Source: Aphrophora alni (lineage: Eukaryota; Arthropoda; Insecta; Hemiptera; Aphrophoridae). Taken from it: 64,000 bases of DNA. The notes under the pieces were generated by a model. That model made no database searches. It had not been told where the DNA came from and saw only the letters and a program-made list of their open reading frames with translations. The stretch lies in the NCBI GenBank assembly GCA_963513935.1, contig OY740769.1:108665762-108729761 (forward strand), in the 5' to 3' direction. A program made the translations under genes and the position numbers. This document shows positions 62,147 through 64,000 of the stretch, piece after piece (the stretch's first letter is position 1; each line of letters starts with the position of its first letter).

Positions 62147-64000
62147 CTGTAAAAATCAAAACATAAGAATTATTTATTTAAAGTTCTGTGTTTGTGAAAT
62201 CTTGAAAGGAAAAAGGTTGATAGTCCATATGTGATAGGGTAAAAAGTAAGATTTAATTGAATGTTTGAATACAGCGCGTACAATAGTGGGGATTAACCTG
62301 ATTAGGTAATATTTCGTACTGAATAAAGTCAATTCTAAGATAAAAATAGATTTTCAAAACAACAAAATAAATAATCATGTTTAAATTTAAAATAAGTTGT
62401 TTAAAATAAAGTGTTTATAAAATTAGTGTTATTTATGGTTTTGAGTGGAATTGCCGGGGAGTATGTTGAACTTTTGTAACGGTTTTAACCGGAACAGCTC
62501 GCTCGCGGAAGAGAGAGAAAATCTCGTGGTTTAGTCAGTCATAGTTGGAAGTTTGTAGGTGATGGTTGTGTTAAAATGTCTTGAATTGGAGCTTGTTGCT
62601 CCAGAACCTACGAGAGGTTCTCCGAGTTCTCCGAGTTTCTGTTCGAACAATAGAAAATGTGTTAGGAAGCTTTAATTTCGTAAAAGACATGTTGTACTAA
62701 CAATTTTAGAAGTGCTAAGACAATATTGTTTTCTATAAATAAACTTGTTAATGAAAAAGCGTGAAAACACGAAAATTTGATTTATGTTGTGCAATCACTA
62801 CGACGTGATTTTCGAAATCTCGACAAAGAACTTGTCTATAAGAAAAATAGAACTATTAAAATTATCATAAGACATTAATAATTAGTTTTGATACAGGTAC
62901 AACAAAATAAAAAATAAATCTTGTGAGACATGAACTAAAAACATTTCTTTTGAACAATGGACAAAGCATCTCTGCAGATTCAGCATGCAGTCACATGGAA
63001 GGAAACGAATCATCTATCGAGGGAAAGTGCTTTTTAAATAAAAAACATAACGTGATTTGGTATAACACGTTTAGACTTTCATTATTTAACTATATATATA
63101 TGTATGTTGAACAATTTAGACTTTTTTACTTTCAAGATATATGTTTGATATTGCTAAATTATGTATTTCATCAATAATATGCAATGTTTCTTTTTTCTTT
63201 TGTTGTGGAGTTTTAAAGTATAACAATATGATAAAGTAAAGTATTTTTTTTTATATAATTAATCAATTAATTTTTAATTTCAGTAAAAATTATATTTTAC
63301 TAATTAAAATATTTACCAAGAGAAGTAAAGTAAAATCTTTTTCATTTTTTAGAGTTGCAACTAAATAATACAAATTTATTAATATAATTTGACTAGATTC
63401 TCTTTCTTTGGAGATCAAAATAATGATAATAATACTGATAGGATGTAAGATGTTTTATATGAATTTTTCTTTTGATTTTGTTACATGTATTTAATATGTT
63501 TTATATTCAATAAATGTTTATGTCAAAATTTCAGCCACAAGTGTATTCATTTCTATTCCAGAAATCACTGTATAGTACACTTGTAAAAGAACTTACGACC
63601 CTGAGGCTATATTCATTAAATTCATTTCTTTTCTAAATTGGTAAGCTGAGGCTAACTGGCACCCATAAATTGCCGAGCAAATCTTTAAAAATAATAATAT
63701 TAAATTCATTTTCATTTTTTTTGTAACACAATTATAAGAACTCTTCATGTTCATCATATTTTTAAATAGTTACAATTGTCGCACAACGTGTGGCATTTTT
63801 AATGAACAAAGTAGCTTTTCCCTTCAAGTACCTCATTTCCATTAGTTACACATAATGAGACAATTTGTTTCCTATTTGAACAAATTGCTTTCACACCAAG
63901 AGTAAGTTTTACTACAACACTTGATTAAGTCTAATGTATTTAATAATTTTTGTCTGTCTATTAAATCAAAAGCTTTAGCTAAATGCAATGCATTATATGT
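62147..64000 (-). other. Intron of gene 2 (upstream of its last exon)
   Basis: Acceptor at 62147-62155. Largely filled by repeat copy 6. No polycystin-type exon was found on the - strand here, so the next exon lies beyond 64000. Confidence 0.6.
62440..63720 (+). repeat. 1.3-kb repeat family, copy 6
   Basis: Carries ATAGGATGTAAG (63439), TTCAATAAATGTTTATGTCA (63507-63526), AATTTCAG, AAATCACTGTA, ACACTTGTAAAAGAACTTAC, AAATTGGTAAGC, CTAACTGGCACCCATAAA and the TTAAATTCATTTTCA end. The conserved GCGCC is GCACC here. It lies in the region upstream of the last exon of gene 2, so within its intron. Left edge approximate. Confidence 0.65.

Overview
The window is AT-rich nuclear DNA of an animal, most likely an insect with a large, transposon-laden genome. 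The evidence is two genes with spliceosomal introns, both of the polycystin-1-like (PKD1-type) membrane receptor-channel family, plus a typical arthropod set of mobile elements: Jockey/I-type LINEs, Penelope-like elements, piggyBac-, pogo/Tigger- and Merlin-type DNA elements and a Tc1/mariner-type DDE transposase. The order or species cannot be fixed from the sequence. I saw no bacterial-type operon, CRISPR array, rRNA or convincing tRNA.

Layout. Gene 1 lies on the + strand. Its last eight exons run from 3738 to 36800; the 5' exons are upstream of the window. All seven splice junctions have GT/AG ends and matching phases and give one open frame of about 707 residues. The frame covers a transmembrane pair, the polycystin (TOP) extracellular domain and the channel-like transmembrane bundle. 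Gene 2 lies on the - strand; only its last exon (60977-62146) is in the window. It ends in a transmembrane bundle and C-terminal tail clearly related to gene 1. The two genes are convergent, tail to tail, about 24 kb apart.

Almost everything else is transposon debris in introns and in the interval between the genes. Introns of gene 1 hold LINE remnants, three piggyBac-like elements with TTAA target duplications (two inverted copies flank two TOP-domain exons), two incomplete Tigger-like elements, a Penelope remnant and long hairpins. The intergenic interval holds a decayed DDE transposase and a nest: a Jockey-type LINE (endonuclease 40142-40552, reverse transcriptase 44690-46012) is split by a Merlin element with an 8-bp target duplication, which itself carries a 139-bp perfect inverted repeat around a GIY-YIG open frame of Penelope type. 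Further along are satellite-like direct repeats, a long C-depleted tract, a decayed Penelope element with a hammerhead-like motif, and a full-length but dead Tigger element.

A family of about 1.3-kb repeats (six copies, both orientations) occurs across the window. It has a conserved AATAAA ... TGGCGCCC core that resembles the end of an LTR followed by a primer binding site, but its class is not settled. The most interesting items are the nested Merlin/GIY-YIG structure, the hammerhead-like motifs, the RLRGG motif shared by both polycystin tails, and the C-depleted tract.
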